Assembly (NCBI GenBank): GCA_013140705.1
Contig: JABFSH010000019.1
Location: 1-64,000, forward strand
DNA: 64,000 nucleotides
Reading direction: 5' to 3'
DNA from: Methylococcaceae bacterium
GTDB lineage: Bacteria; Pseudomonadota; Gammaproteobacteria; Methylococcales; Methylomonadaceae
Shown here: in pieces, positions 16,621-26,387 of the stretch
How the letters are laid out: every line of letters begins with the position of its first letter
Position numbering within the stretch: the first letter of the stretch is position 1
Program-made: the position numbers and the translations under genes
The notes under the pieces: generated by a model
The model's database searches: none
The model's input: only the letters and a program-made list of their open reading frames with translations
What the model was told of the DNA's origin: nothing

Positions 16621-18699
16621 TTATTCTTTTTCTGCTTCTTTCATGCTAAGTCTTACTCGGCCTTGACGATCAATTTCCAATACTTTGACTTTGACAACAT
16701 CACCTTCATTGAGCTTGTCGCTGACTTTATCAACATGTTCATCGGAAATTTGCGAGATGTGAACCAAACCATCCTTGCCTGGCAGGATCGTGACAAAAGC
16801 GCCGAAATCCATCAAGCGAACCACTTTACCTTCGTAGATTTTACCGACTTCAACTTCAGCGGTAATTTCTTCGATCATACGACGAGCTTCTTCGCCTGCC
16901 GCTTTATCAACGGAAGCAATTTTAACAACACCGTCATCCGTTAAATCAACACTGGCGCCGGTTTGTTCGGTAATACCGCGAATGGTCGCACCACCTTTCC
17001 CAATAACTTCCCGAATTTTGCTGGGGTCAATTTTGAAGGTAATGATACGAGGCGCGAAATCGGACATTTGCTCACGAGTCGTCGACAGCGACTTGTTCAT
17101 TTCGCCCAAGATATATAAGCGGCCAGTCTTGGCTTGATCCAAGGCCGTCTTCATGATTTCGGCGGTAATGCCGTCAATTTTAATGTCCATTTGCAGTGCT
17201 GTAATGCCATCTGCAGAACCTGCGACTTTAAAGTCCATGTCACCGAGATGGTCTTCATCACCCATGATGTCCGATAAAACCGCAAACTTGTCGCCTTCCT
17301 TGATCAAGCCCATCGCAATACCGGCAACCGGTGATTGAATCGGCACACCGGCATCCATCAACGCCAAGCTACTGCCGCACACGGAAGCCATTGAGCTTGA
17401 GCCATTGGATTCAGTTATTTCAGAAACCACCCTGATCACATACGGGAATTCGTCCATATTGGGCAACACTGCAATGACGCCACGCTTGGCCAAACGACCA
17501 TGACCGATTTCGCGACGTTTAGGCGAACCGACAAAACCGGTTTCACCCACACTGTAGGGAGGGAAATTATAATGCAGCATAAACGGCTCTTTATATTCAC
17601 CGGCTAATGCATCAATAATTTGTGCGTCTCGTTGTGTCCCTAGGGTTGCCACAACCAGCGCCTGTGTTTCACCACGCGTGAATAAGGCCGAGCCATGCGC
17701 TCTAGGCAAAACACCGGTTCTAACGCTGATCGGTCTGATGGAATCCAGCGCGCGTCCATCAATCCGCCTGCTCTCATTCAAGATGGCATTACGGACAACG
17801 CTATATTCCAAATGCTCGATAATAGCGCGAATGTCCTTTTCTGAATATTCACCGGTAGCCGTCAGTTTTTCAACGGCCGCATTTCTAATGCCTTTTAAGT
17901 GTTCCTGGCGTAACAGCTTTTCCGGAATTTGATAAGCAGATTTAATTTCAGCTTCGGTTTCAGCAACTACTAATTTTTTAAGTTCGGCATTCGTTTCAGG
18001 CGCTGACCATTCCACAGTGCCACAGCCTGCAGCTTGAGCAAAATCATTGATCGCAGTAATGGCAACCTGCATCTGCTCATGTCCAAACAGTACCGCGCCC
18101 AGCATCACTTCTTCAGACAATCCAGCCGCTTCCGACTCAACCATCAACACGGCATGTTGAGTGCCCGCGACAACCAGTTCCAGTTTGGATTCTTTAATCA
18201 CCGCCGGCGATGGATTGAGTCTATATTGGCCATCTATATAGCCAACACAAGCCGCACCCACAGGCCCATTAAACGGTAAGCCCGATATGGCCAACGCCGC
18301 GGAAGAGCCCAATAATGCCGGTATTTCCGGGTTAACATCAGGATTTAAAGAAATAACGGTAGCGACAATCTGAACTTCATTCGTGTAGCCTTCAGGAAAC
18401 AGCGGCCGTATGGGTCGATCAATAAGACGCGACGTTAATGTCTCTTGCTCACTCGGCCTACCTTCTCTTTTAAAAAAACCGCCCGGTATTTTTCCAGCTG
18501 CGTAAGCTTTTTCCTGATAATTTACTGTTAACGGAAAAAAATCTCCGCCACTGGCCTCTTTTTTACTAACCGCCGTTACCAGCAATACTGTACCGCCAAC
18601 ATCAATGATAACGGCGCCATCTGCTTGACGCGCTATCTCACCGGTTTCCAGAATGACTTTCTGGTCACCGTATTGAAATTCTTTCCTGATAGGATTCAC
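16621..18699 (-). CDS. pnp: Polyribonucleotide nucleotidyltransferase (PNPase)
   Basis: A 692-residue 3'-5' phosphorolytic exoribonuclease of the RNA degradosome. Two RNase PH domains (first about 10-140, second about 310-540, with [15 protein letters not shown]), a KH domain ([20 protein letters not shown]) and a C-terminal S1 domain ([20 protein letters not shown]) are all present. The start is GTG 18699 with GGAAC upstream. It is the last gene of the rpsO-pnp unit. In E. coli pnp controls itself through a hairpin between rpsO and pnp, and a comparable hairpin is visible at 18772-18797. Confidence 0.97.
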   Translation of the reverse strand: MNPIRKEFQYGDQKVILETGEIARQADGAVIIDVGGTVLLVTAVSKKEASGGDFFPLTVNYQEKAYAAGKIPGGFFKREGRPSEQETLTSRLIDRPIRPLFPEGYTNEVQIVATVISLNPDVNPEIPALLGSSAALAISGLPFNGPVGAACVGYIDGQYRLNPSPAVIKESKLELVVAGTQHAVLMVESEAAGLSEEVMLGAVLFGHEQMQVAITAINDFAQAAGCGTVEWSAPETNAELKKLVVAETEAEIKSAYQIPEKLLRQEHLKGIRNAAVEKLTATGEYSEKDIRAIIEHLEYSVVRNAILNESRRIDGRALDSIRPISVRTGVLPRAHGSALFTRGETQALVVATLGTQRDAQIIDALAGEYKEPFMLHYNFPPYSVGETGFVGSPKRREIGHGRLAKRGVIAVLPNMDEFPYVIRVVSEITESNGSSSMASVCGSSLALMDAGVPIQSPVAGIAMGLIKEGDKFAVLSDIMGDEDHLGDMDFKVAGSADGITALQMDIKIDGITAEIMKTALDQAKTGRLYILGEMNKSLSTTREQMSDFAPRIITFKIDPSKIREVIGKGGATIRGITEQTGASVDLTDDGVVKIASVDKAAGEEARRMIEEITAEVEVGKIYEGKVVRLMDFGAFVTILPGKDGLVHISQISDEHVDKVSDKLNEGDVVKVKVLEIDRQGRVRLSMKEAEKE

Positions 18700-18771
18700 T
18701 ATAAGGTTCCTTTGCGTTGAGTTTGTTTAAAGTGCAATGCCGAAGCGCATTCGCTTATCCGGCCTACAACG

Positions 18772-18797
18772 AAAACGGCACAGTTAAGTGCCGTTTT
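18772..18797 (-). terminator. Hairpin between rpsO and pnp
   Basis: Perfect 10-bp stem AAAACGGCAC/GTGCCGTTTT with a 6-nt loop, directly after rpsO. Read on the minus strand it ends in TTTT, so it can attenuate rpsO transcripts. It occupies the place of the E. coli rpsO terminator and RNase III hairpins. Confidence 0.8.
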
Positions 18798-18806
18798 AAG
18801 TGATTT

Positions 18807-19076
18807 TTATTTACGCAAGCCAAGACGCTCGATTAACGAACGATAGCGATTGCTGTCCTTATTTTTTAAGTAATCCAGCAATTTGCGTCTTTGATTAACC
18901 ATGCGTAACAGACCACGACGTGAGTGATTGTCTTTTTTGTGCTCTGCAAAGTGTGGTGTTAAATGAGTAATGTGGGCTGTCAACAGTGCAACTTGCACTT
19001 CCGGAGAACCGGTATCGGTTTCTGATAAACGATAAGATTCTACAACCGCTTTTTTTTGTTCTGCAGTAAATGGCAT
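18807..19076 (-). CDS. rpsO: 30S ribosomal protein S15
   Basis: An 89-residue primary 16S rRNA-binding protein of the 30S subunit. It shows the conserved [44 protein letters not shown] and a basic C-terminus, with family-typical length. It lies between truB and pnp, as in E. coli. Flanking hairpins at 18772-18797 and 19118-19131 suggest it can be transcribed both with and separately from its neighbours. Confidence 0.98.
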   Translation of the reverse strand: MPFTAEQKKAVVESYRLSETDTGSPEVQVALLTAHITHLTPHFAEHKKDNHSRRGLLRMVNQRRKLLDYLKNKDSNRYRSLIERLGLRK

Positions 19077-19117
19077 TTTTATTCCCTACAATTTTGAGAT
19101 TTAAATAAAAGATAAAA

Positions 19118-19131
19118 CCGCCAACTGGCGG
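19118..19131 (-). terminator. Short hairpin between truB and rpsO
   Basis: CCGCC/GGCGG stem with AACT loop. On the minus strand it is followed by TTTTATCTTTTATT. It lies 55 nt after truB, so it may be a weak terminator for the upstream part of the operon. Confidence 0.55.
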
Positions 19132-19186
19132 CTCGGCAAATTCTGTTTCCGCGATAGGGTGCAGAAACAGACATTAAGAGCAAACA

Positions 19187-20173
19187 CTACTTGAACTGCG
19201 ATAATAGATCACAGTCAACATGGTGTGACTCAATGTTTAAATTAAACATTTTTTTCGGTGCTAGTTTACCATCCATTAGTATTTCTCCCAAGCCTAAAAA
19301 AGCCTTATCGTGGTAGAGTCGTACCGAACCGGTGCAGCTTTCCTGCATGTTAATGGCTTGTCCATGCAAAACACGCTCAGCTTGTTCACTGGATAATAAA
19401 ACGGCGGGCAAATAGTCCAGAGGCTTATCGACATCAATCAGACAGGCTAATAATTTCTGCTCGCCCATGTCACTCAGTTGTTCAATTGTCCTGGCACTTT
19501 CAATGCTGAACTTCCCGACTTCCAGTCGACGCAACTCACTGACTGTTGCGCCACAACCTAGATAGCTGCCGATGTCCTCTGCCAGCGAACGAATATAAGT
19601 TCCTTTCGAGCAAAGTACATTCAGCGTTAAACAATCCTGCGAAACAGCCATCCTGTGCAATTCGATGATGCGAATTCGTCTCGCCTTTCGATCAATAACT
19701 TCGCCTTTACGGGCCAACTCATAGAGCTTCTTGCCATTATGTTTCAAAGCTGAATACATAGGCGGCACCTGATCGATGTCGCCTACAAAATGCTGCAGGC
19801 AGCTATCTATGTCTTGTTCTGAAAATACCGGCACCGGCCTAGTCGCAATTATTGCGCCTTCCGCATCGCCTGTATCAGTGACGACACCTAATTGCACAAC
19901 GACCTGGTAACGTTTCTGTTCATCCAGCATCAAGCCGGCAATTTTAGTGGCTTCGCCGAAACAAAGTGGTAGTAAGCCCGTTGCCAGCGGGTCCAGGCTG
20001 CCGGTGTGCCCCGCCTTATTGGCGTTAAATAAGCGCCTGACCTCCTGTAATGCCCGATTCGACGAAACCCCCAGACGCTTGTCTAAAAGCACGATGCCGT
20101 TAATGTTACGGCCGGATGTTCGTTTACTCACTGGGCCAATCACTCTGGCTGAATTCATCAACCTGGCATACAT
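19187..20173 (-). CDS. truB: tRNA pseudouridine(55) synthase
   Basis: A 328-residue enzyme that makes the universal pseudouridine 55 in the T-loop of tRNAs. The catalytic motif GHTGSLDPLATGLLP carries the active-site Asp, and YSALKHNGKKLYELARKGE and a C-terminal PUA-like region are present. The start is uncertain. ATG 20173 gives about 18 extra residues before the family-typical SKRTSGRNINGIVLLDK; an in-frame GTG just before SKRTS or an ATG at 20158 are alternatives. It lies 32 nt after rbfA in the infB operon. Confidence 0.95.
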   Translation of the reverse strand: MYARLMNSARVIGPVSKRTSGRNINGIVLLDKRLGVSSNRALQEVRRLFNANKAGHTGSLDPLATGLLPLCFGEATKIAGLMLDEQKRYQVVVQLGVVTDTGDAEGAIIATRPVPVFSEQDIDSCLQHFVGDIDQVPPMYSALKHNGKKLYELARKGEVIDRKARRIRIIELHRMAVSQDCLTLNVLCSKGTYIRSLAEDIGSYLGCGATVSELRRLEVGKFSIESARTIEQLSDMGEQKLLACLIDVDKPLDYLPAVLLSSEQAERVLHGQAINMQESCTGSVRLYHDKAFLGLGEILMDGKLAPKKMFNLNIESHHVDCDLLSQFK

Positions 20174-20205
20174 GAAATAAACTATACGCCGATACCAGAG
20201 AAAAC

Positions 20206-20568
20206 CTAGAGATTGCCACGCGATCCCTGATCGCTTAACAGCTCTGATACTCGCATGCCGGTTTCAAAAGAATCGTCATAGTAAAAGCGCAATTCAGAGA
20301 TGTGCCGCAGTCGCATTCTTTTGGCAAGCAGGTGGCGAATAACGGGCGCTAATTCATTAAGCCACTTCACGTTATTTTTTTTACCCTGGTCATCGACATT
20401 TAATACGGTCACATAAATCTTGGCAACGGCCAGGTCCTTGCTGAGCTCAACTTCATTAATCGTAATAAAACCCAGTCGTGAATCATCGATTTCGCGCTGA
20501 AAAATGAACGCGAGTTCCTTCTGCATCTGAGAAGAAACACGAGCGCTACGACCAAATTCTTTTGCCAT
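20206..20568 (-). CDS. rbfA: Ribosome-binding factor A
   Basis: A 120-residue KH-like protein needed for late maturation of the 30S subunit and cold adaptation. RSARVSSQMQKELAFIFQRE at the N-terminus and LRHISELRFYYDDSFETGMR near the C-terminus are typical. It starts 6 nt after the infB stop, so the two are co-translated. Confidence 0.95.
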   Translation of the reverse strand: MAKEFGRSARVSSQMQKELAFIFQREIDDSRLGFITINEVELSKDLAVAKIYVTVLNVDDQGKKNNVKWLNELAPVIRHLLAKRMRLRHISELRFYYDDSFETGMRVSELLSDQGSRGNL

Positions 20569-20574
20569 AAGCGA

Positions 20575-23208
20575 TTAAAGCTCCCGCTTGATTTCTATAC
20601 GTTCAAACACTTCGATCTGATCGCCTGCTTTGACGTCGTTATAATTTTTAACGCCAATACCGCATTCCATGCCCATCTTGACTTCCGCCACATCGTCTTT
20701 GAAGCGGCGCAAGGATTCCAGTTGCCCCTCATAAATCACCACGTTTTCGCGTAACACGCGAATCGGAAGATTTCGTTTGACATAGCCATCAACAACCATA
20801 CAACCGGCAATCGCGCCAAATTTTGGTGAGCGGAATACATCGCGCACTTCGGCGAGCCCTACAATCTGTTCCTTGATTTCCGGTGCCATCATACCGCTAA
20901 TGGATTTCTTGACCTCGTCAATCGCATCGTAAATGACACTGTAGTAGTGTAAATCAACACCTTTTTCTTCAATCAGTTTTCGTGCCGTCGCATCTGCCCG
21001 AACATTGAAGCCCATCAAAATTGCACCGGAAGCCAACGCCAGGTTGACATCACCCTCGTTGATACCACCTACACCACCAAATACGACCTTTACTTCCACT
21101 TCTTCCGTCGACAAATCGACTAAAGAACCGCGAAGTGCTTCCAGACTACCTTGAACATCGGTTTTAATGACCAGGTTGACACTTGCAATTTCCCCCGTCG
21201 TCATTTTGGAGAAAACTTCATCCAATTTTGAAGCCTGTTGAGCCGCATGTCGGCTGGATTTTTTACGTTCTTCACGGTGTTTCGCCAAATCCTTGGCAAC
21301 ACGCTCATTCTGTACGACCAAAAATTCGTCACCCGCATTCGGTGTGCCCGATAAACCGAGAATCTCAACCGGAACGGAAGGACCCGCGTCCTTGATAGCT
21401 TTACCGTTTTCATTAAACATGGCTCGAACACGACCAAACTCCTGTCCACATAAAACCATTTGACCGCTTTCCAGTGTGCCTTTCTGAATCAATACAGTTG
21501 CCACCGCACCTCGGCCTTTATCAAGCCTTGATTCGATAACGATACCAGAGGCAGCGCCCTCTACCGGCGCTTTCAACTCCAGAATTTCAGTCTGCACAAT
21601 CAGCGCCTCGATCAAATCATCAATTCCCTCACCGGTTTTAGCCGAGATTTTAAGGAACTGAACATCACCACCCCACTCTTCCGGCAGTACATTGATCACC
21701 GAAAGTTCCTGCATCACTTTGTCTGGATTCGCATCGGCCTTATCGATTTTATTCATCGCAACGATTATAGGCACATTGGCTGCCCTGGCATGTTCGACTG
21801 CTTCTCGCGTCTGAGGCATGACACCATCATCCGCCGCCACCACCACGATAACAACATCCGTGACATCAGCGCCACGGGCTCGCATGGCCGTAAAGGCAGC
21901 ATGGCCCGGTGTATCCAAAAAAGTGACCGAACCGTGATCGGTTTTTACCTGGTAAGCGCCGATATGCTGGGTAATTCCGCCCGCTTCGCCAGCAGCCACG
22001 CGGGTTTTACGGATATAATCCAGTAACGATGTTTTACCGTGGTCAACATGACCCATGATGGTAACAATTGGCGCTCTAGGCTGTGCCACACGCTTGTCTT
22101 CCTGCTGAACTTCCGAGAGCATTTCTCGCTCAAGATCGTCGTCGCTCTGCATGACGGCTTTATGACCCATTTCTTCAACCAGAATCGCAGCGGTATCCTG
22201 GTCAATGCTTTGGTTTATGGTGGCCATGATGCCCAGCTTCATCAGTTGCTTGATAACTAATGCCGCCTTAACACTCATTTTTTGAGCCAGATCAGAAACG
22301 ATAATGGTTTCCGGAATAGCCACTTCCTTGATAATTGGTGCGGAAGGCATTTCAAACTGATGCTTTCCCTCAGCCTGAAAACTCACCTTTTGAGGTTGTT
22401 TGGCTTTTTTCTTGCCCTTTCTGTAATCTTTTCCTAAACCTTTTCCGCCTTCTTCTTCCTGAGATTTGCGATGCAGGGTCTCCTGCTTTGCCAAGGCTTG
22501 CTGCCTGACTTTATCTGCATTTTTGTTGATCGATTCCTGAAGTCTGCGCTCTTTTTCTTGCTGCTTTTTTCTAACTTCATCAGCCTCTTTACTTTTACCC
22601 AGTTTGTCCTGCTTGACTTTCTTTTCTTCCTTGATTTTCAGCGCTTCGAAAATGGCTTCCGATTCGATTTCCAACTCCGGCTCAATCGTGTCAATAGCCG
22701 TCGCAATGGGTTCCGCAAGGGCGAATTCTTCGACCGGCGCTTGCTCTTTGATCTCGATGTCTACAGGTTCTTTATTCAAAACCTGTTCTGCTTTGACGAT
22801 TTGTCCTTCAGGCAGCAATGTTTTTTCAGCAACCGACTCGGAAATAGTTGTGACCGGTTCTACGTCTTTGTGAGGCTCTGTTTCCGCCACTTCAGCGCGC
22901 TTGATATAGGTTTTCTTTTTCCGATGTTCTACAGGGATGGTTTTGGTGGAGCTGCCCGGCACATTTGCCTGCCGGATTTCCGTCAACTTACGACGCTCCA
23001 GAACGACGCGTGTTGGCGCTCCTTCGCTTTCGCCTTCTCCCTTGCCATGCCGCTTCCGCAAATGCGCGAGCAATTTCATTTTTTCGTCATCATGGATAAC
23101 ATCATCAGGCGAACTTGCAGACAATCCTGCTTCTTTCAGTTGCTCTAATAATCGCTCCAGAGGTATTTTTACTACCTCTGCCAATTGCCGTACTGTTTTG
23201 TCGCTCAT
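20575..23208 (-). CDS. infB: Translation initiation factor IF-2
   Basis: An 877-residue GTPase that brings initiator tRNA to the 30S subunit. The N-terminal IF2N domain ([20 protein letters not shown]), a long charged Lys/Glu-rich variable region, and a second IF2N-like segment are followed by the GTPase core ([22 protein letters not shown]) and the C-terminal tRNA-binding domains. I use ATG 23208, preceded by AAGGGGAAG. A longer in-frame extension would overlap nusA and lacks support. It begins 10 nt after the nusA stop. Confidence 0.97.
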   Translation of the reverse strand: MSDKTVRQLAEVVKIPLERLLEQLKEAGLSASSPDDVIHDDEKMKLLAHLRKRHGKGEGESEGAPTRVVLERRKLTEIRQANVPGSSTKTIPVEHRKKKTYIKRAEVAETEPHKDVEPVTTISESVAEKTLLPEGQIVKAEQVLNKEPVDIEIKEQAPVEEFALAEPIATAIDTIEPELEIESEAIFEALKIKEEKKVKQDKLGKSKEADEVRKKQQEKERRLQESINKNADKVRQQALAKQETLHRKSQEEEGGKGLGKDYRKGKKKAKQPQKVSFQAEGKHQFEMPSAPIIKEVAIPETIIVSDLAQKMSVKAALVIKQLMKLGIMATINQSIDQDTAAILVEEMGHKAVMQSDDDLEREMLSEVQQEDKRVAQPRAPIVTIMGHVDHGKTSLLDYIRKTRVAAGEAGGITQHIGAYQVKTDHGSVTFLDTPGHAAFTAMRARGADVTDVVIVVVAADDGVMPQTREAVEHARAANVPIIVAMNKIDKADANPDKVMQELSVINVLPEEWGGDVQFLKISAKTGEGIDDLIEALIVQTEILELKAPVEGAASGIVIESRLDKGRGAVATVLIQKGTLESGQMVLCGQEFGRVRAMFNENGKAIKDAGPSVPVEILGLSGTPNAGDEFLVVQNERVAKDLAKHREERKKSSRHAAQQASKLDEVFSKMTTGEIASVNLVIKTDVQGSLEALRGSLVDLSTEEVEVKVVFGGVGGINEGDVNLALASGAILMGFNVRADATARKLIEEKGVDLHYYSVIYDAIDEVKKSISGMMAPEIKEQIVGLAEVRDVFRSPKFGAIAGCMVVDGYVKRNLPIRVLRENVVIYEGQLESLRRFKDDVAEVKMGMECGIGVKNYNDVKAGDQIEVFERIEIKREL

Positions 23209-23218
23209 TTGCTTCCCC

Positions 23219-24736
23219 TTACCTACTCGCCTTTTCCTCAGCAAACCAAGGCTCACGAGCCTTCATAATCAATTTTGCTGCTCGCTCTTCGTTCATTTCG
23301 GACACATTCAGCAAATCGTCAATCGACTGCTCTGCCAAATCATCCATTGTAATTATTCCATGACCGGCCAGATCATAGGCTAAATCTCTATCCATACCTT
23401 CCATTTCCAGTAAATCCTGAGCGGGCTCAGCCGTTTCAATTTTTTCTTCAGCAGCAATGGCACTAATCAGTAAGGCATCTTTGGCCCGGCTTCTCAATTC
23501 ATTGACGAGTTCTTCGTCAAACCCATCTATTTCCAGCATTTCACTTACCGGAACGTAGGCAATCTCTTCGACGGTATTAAAGCCTTCTTCAACCAGGATC
23601 ATCGCAATATCATCATCGACATCCAACTGCTCAACAAATAAACGGACTATCTTGTTCGTTTCAGCTTCATTTTTTTCTTCTGCTTTGGACGCATCAATGA
23701 CATTCAATTCCCAGCCAGTCAATTGAGTTGCCAGGCGGATATTTTGTCCACCGCGGCCTATGGCCTGGGACAAATTATCTGAATTGACAGCCAAATCCAT
23801 GCTGTGCCTGTCTTCATCAACTACAATGGACTGAATTTCAGCCGGCGACATGGCATTGATAACGTATTGTGCATCACTGGGATTCCATAAAATGATATCA
23901 ACCCGCTCGCCTGCCAGCTCATTGGAAACCGATTGTACCCGTGAACCTCTCATGCCGACGCAAGCACCGACTGGGTCCAGTCTTGGATCGTTGCTTTTAA
24001 CCGCCACTTTCGCTCTTGCACCGGGATCACGCGCGGCACCCAGCACAGAAATCATGCCTTCGCCTACCTCAGGCACTTCAAGGCGAAATAAGGCTATCAG
24101 TAATTCCGGCGCAGTACGGCTTACGAATAACTGTGGTCCGCGCGGCTCCAAACGGACATCTTTCAAATATCCCCTGATTCTGTCACCGACACGAACAGCT
24201 TCTCGGGGAATCATATCTTCCTTGGCGATATAAGCTTCAACGTGTCCCCCCAGATCCAGATAGACACTGCCTTTTTCTATACGTTTGACAATACCGGTTA
24301 TCAACTCGCCGACACGATTTTTATAGGCCTCAACAATTTTCCGGCGCTCTGCCTCTCTGACCTTATGAATAATAACCTGCTTGGCAGTTTGCGCAGCGAT
24401 ACGGCCAAACTCAACCGACTCAATTTCTTCCTCCACCCAGTCGCCTATCTGACTATCGGGATTGTCAAGACGTGCAACTTCCAATGAAACTTGTGTTTCA
24501 GGAGACTCCACACGACCAGTTTTTTCGTCGATGGCTTCAACAACTTCCCAAAGCCTATGCGTCACATAGTCTCCGGTCTTTCTGTCGACCGAAACTCGTG
24601 CTTTGATTTGATTGGCGTGACGTTTAATTGTGGCAGCTTCCAGCGCTGATTCTATCGCCTGAAAGACGATTTCTTTTTCAATCTCTTTTTCGTTGGAAAA
24701 AACTTCAACTACTAACAGAATTTCTTTATTTGCCAC
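23219..24736 (-). CDS. nusA: Transcription termination/antitermination factor NusA
   Basis: A 505-residue RNA polymerase-associated factor. It has the N-terminal polymerase-binding domain, an S1 domain ([20 protein letters not shown]), two KH domains (with [19 protein letters not shown] and [18 protein letters not shown]) and two C-terminal acidic repeats, the full gammaproteobacterial architecture. The start is GTG 24736 behind AAGGAGGG. It overlaps the end of rimP by 11 nt. Confidence 0.97.
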   Translation of the reverse strand: MANKEILLVVEVFSNEKEIEKEIVFQAIESALEAATIKRHANQIKARVSVDRKTGDYVTHRLWEVVEAIDEKTGRVESPETQVSLEVARLDNPDSQIGDWVEEEIESVEFGRIAAQTAKQVIIHKVREAERRKIVEAYKNRVGELITGIVKRIEKGSVYLDLGGHVEAYIAKEDMIPREAVRVGDRIRGYLKDVRLEPRGPQLFVSRTAPELLIALFRLEVPEVGEGMISVLGAARDPGARAKVAVKSNDPRLDPVGACVGMRGSRVQSVSNELAGERVDIILWNPSDAQYVINAMSPAEIQSIVVDEDRHSMDLAVNSDNLSQAIGRGGQNIRLATQLTGWELNVIDASKAEEKNEAETNKIVRLFVEQLDVDDDIAMILVEEGFNTVEEIAYVPVSEMLEIDGFDEELVNELRSRAKDALLISAIAAEEKIETAEPAQDLLEMEGMDRDLAYDLAGHGIITMDDLAEQSIDDLLNVSEMNEERAAKLIMKAREPWFAEEKASR

Positions 24737-25211
24737 TGCTCCCTCCTTTACCCAATGAATATTCAGGAACCAAACGCGCTTTACTCATCGCACTAAAAGG
24801 AACCTCAAAAACCTGATCTGCTTCCTGAAGCGTTATAATATCACCTTCAACTTTTTCAATCAGACCGGTAATTTTTCGCCGGCCATTGATTGCACTAAAT
24901 AGATTAACCAGCACAGTGCTGCCAATAAATTGTTCGAATTGACTGACTTTAAAGAAAGGTCTATCGGCGCCAGGCGATGAAATTTCCAACTGATAATTGC
25001 CCTGAATGGGATCTTCAACATCCAGGACACCGCTGATCTGATGACTAACTTTTGAACAATCATCAACCAGAATGCCATCTTCACTATCAATGTAAATTCT
25101 CAACAGTCCGTGTTTAGGATGCGGATGGTAGTCAATCCCTACGCACTCATAACCCAACCCTTCAACAATTGGCTCAATCATATTAACCAAGTGCTCAGGA
25201 GCCTGCTTCAT
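24726..25211 (-). CDS. rimP: Ribosome maturation factor RimP
   Basis: A 161-residue protein needed for 30S assembly. Conserved features include PIVEGLGYECVGIDY, LRIYIDSEDGILVDDCSKVS and EISSPGADRPF. It is the first protein gene after the initiator tRNA and two terminator-like hairpins, matching the E. coli metY-rimP-nusA-infB order. GAGGAAAA precedes ATG 25211. Confidence 0.96.
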   Translation of the reverse strand: MKQAPEHLVNMIEPIVEGLGYECVGIDYHPHPKHGLLRIYIDSEDGILVDDCSKVSHQISGVLDVEDPIQGNYQLEISSPGADRPFFKVSQFEQFIGSTVLVNLFSAINGRRKITGLIEKVEGDIITLQEADQVFEVPFSAMSKARLVPEYSLGKGGSSGK

Positions 25212-25240
25212 TTTTCCTCACTTACTTTCGCACAAAAAAA

Positions 25241-25258
25241 AAGAGCCTAAGGGCTCTT
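25241..25258 (-). terminator. Terminator-like hairpin before rimP
   Basis: AAGAGCC/GGCTCTT stem followed on the minus strand by a run of nine T residues. It lies between the tRNA and rimP and could limit read-through into the operon. Confidence 0.8.
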
Positions 25259-25308
25259 CCATCAACTATAACAATGTAAGCTCCCAAACCGAAGCCCAGA
25301 AAATAAAA

Positions 25309-25325
25309 AACCCCAATATGGGGTT
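25309..25325 (-). terminator. Terminator immediately after initiator tRNA
   Basis: AACCCC/GGGGTT hairpin followed on the minus strand by TTTTTATTTTC, 8 nt after the tRNA CCA end. Confidence 0.85.
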
Positions 25326-25332
25326 CCGTTTT

Positions 25333-25409
<77 letters not shown>

Positions 25410-25421
25410 ATAATTCATAGC

Positions 25422-25449
25422 ATTATAAAGACTTTTTAAGGTTTGGCAA
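25422..25449 (-). promoter_or_regulatory. Sigma70 promoter of the tRNA-fMet/rimP operon
   Basis: On the minus strand TTGCCA (25449-25444), a 16-nt spacer and a consensus TATAAT (25427-25422) place the start point a few bases before the tRNA 5' end at 25409. Confidence 0.85.
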
Positions 25450-25500
25450 CTCATTTCTTTGCCCCAACCAGCAGATCTTCACTTGCGACTTGAATAAAAC

Positions 25501-25666
25501 AAAATGACTATTAACTTATTACAGGATGTTTCCTAACCGGCCTTCAAAACACAGCGTGAATACATCCGTGTTGTCTTGACGACAGAATCCTTGCTGTCGT
25601 CAATTTTGAATACCGGCCAGGAAATAACACTCAAATTAAAGTAGCCTGCAATTTGCTTATAACCAT
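25501..25666 (-). repeat. 166-bp inverted flanking repeat, left copy
   Basis: This block is, apart from scattered mismatches, the reverse complement of 29070-29235. It contains an internal hairpin around GACGACAG...CTGTCGTC and the shared segment ACACGGATGTATTCACG. The two copies face each other on either side of the FKBP-rlmKL-acyP genes. No open frame runs through it. The rest of the 25410-25821 gap is AT-rich and should include the FKBP promoter. Confidence 0.88.
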
Positions 25667-25821
25667 AAAAAACCATAACAAAATCACTTCGCATCAGATA
25701 GATCAGAAATTTGATGCAAAGTTCAGACGAACAACATAAAGTTCACCATCTCATCAAGAAAAACAAATTGATTTTTTTTTGTTAAACTAATTGCTCCATT
25801 TCATGAAATAAAGAGGAAACC

Positions 25822-26301
25822 GTGAGAAAAGTTCAAATTCAGCTGATTGCAATAATCACCGTTATTCTTGCAACGCTTACTGTATTTTCAATTGCCAATG
25901 CCACGACACCCGAAGAAAATAAAGCCCAGGGCAAAGCATTTCTTGCTGAAAACGCCAAAAAGCCTGCTATAAAAACCACGGCCAGCGGCTTGCAATATGA
26001 AATTTTAACTGCTGGTACAGGTGTAAAATCACCTTCTGCCTCTGATAATGTTACCGTTCATTACAAAGGCACAACCATTGACGGAAAAGAGTTTGACAGC
26101 TCTTACAGTCGTGGAGAACCTGCAACCTTTCCTTTAAACCAAGTTATACCCGGCTGGACTGAAGGGGTACAACTCATGAAAGAAGGAGATAAGTACCGCT
26201 TTTATATTCCTTCAGAACTAGCATACGGCGAACACGGCCAAGGTCCTATCGCTCCAAATGCAACATTGATTTTTGATGTGGAACTGATCAAGATTCAATA
26301 A
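25822..26301 (+). CDS. FKBP-type peptidyl-prolyl isomerase, exported
   Basis: A 159-residue protein with a signal peptide (ending SIANA) and one FKBP domain (VTVHYKGTTIDGKEFDSSY, FPLNQVIPGWTEGVQLMKEG, YIPSELAYGE). It assists folding of periplasmic proteins. The short FkpN-like spacer before the FKBP domain resembles Mip/FkpA-type proteins, but the dimerisation domain is much reduced. The start is GTG 25822 behind AGAGGAAA. It is the first gene inside the inverted-repeat-flanked block. Confidence 0.9.
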   Translation: MRKVQIQLIAIITVILATLTVFSIANATTPEENKAQGKAFLAENAKKPAIKTTASGLQYEILTAGTGVKSPSASDNVTVHYKGTTIDGKEFDSSYSRGEPATFPLNQVIPGWTEGVQLMKEGDKYRFYIPSELAYGEHGQGPIAPNATLIFDVELIKIQ

Positions 26302-26317
26302 TTTTTTAGTAAAAGGT

Positions 26318-26362
26318 AAAAGGTTCAAGGTAAAAATCAGCGTAGAATCATTTTGAACCTTT
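26318..26362 (+). terminator. Hairpin between FKBP gene and rlmKL
   Basis: AAAGGTTCAA and TTGAACCTTT can pair across about 25 nt, inside a stretch of repeated AAGGT/ACCTT words. There is no U-run, so termination is uncertain. Confidence 0.35.
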
Positions 26363-26387
26363 AACCTTGCACCTTTGACCTTTGTCC

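Noticed and set aside
22471-23148. Long 225-codon plus-strand frame inside infB
   Set aside because: Antisense shadow of the Lys/Glu-rich region of infB; Phe/Arg-rich composition is typical of such artefacts.
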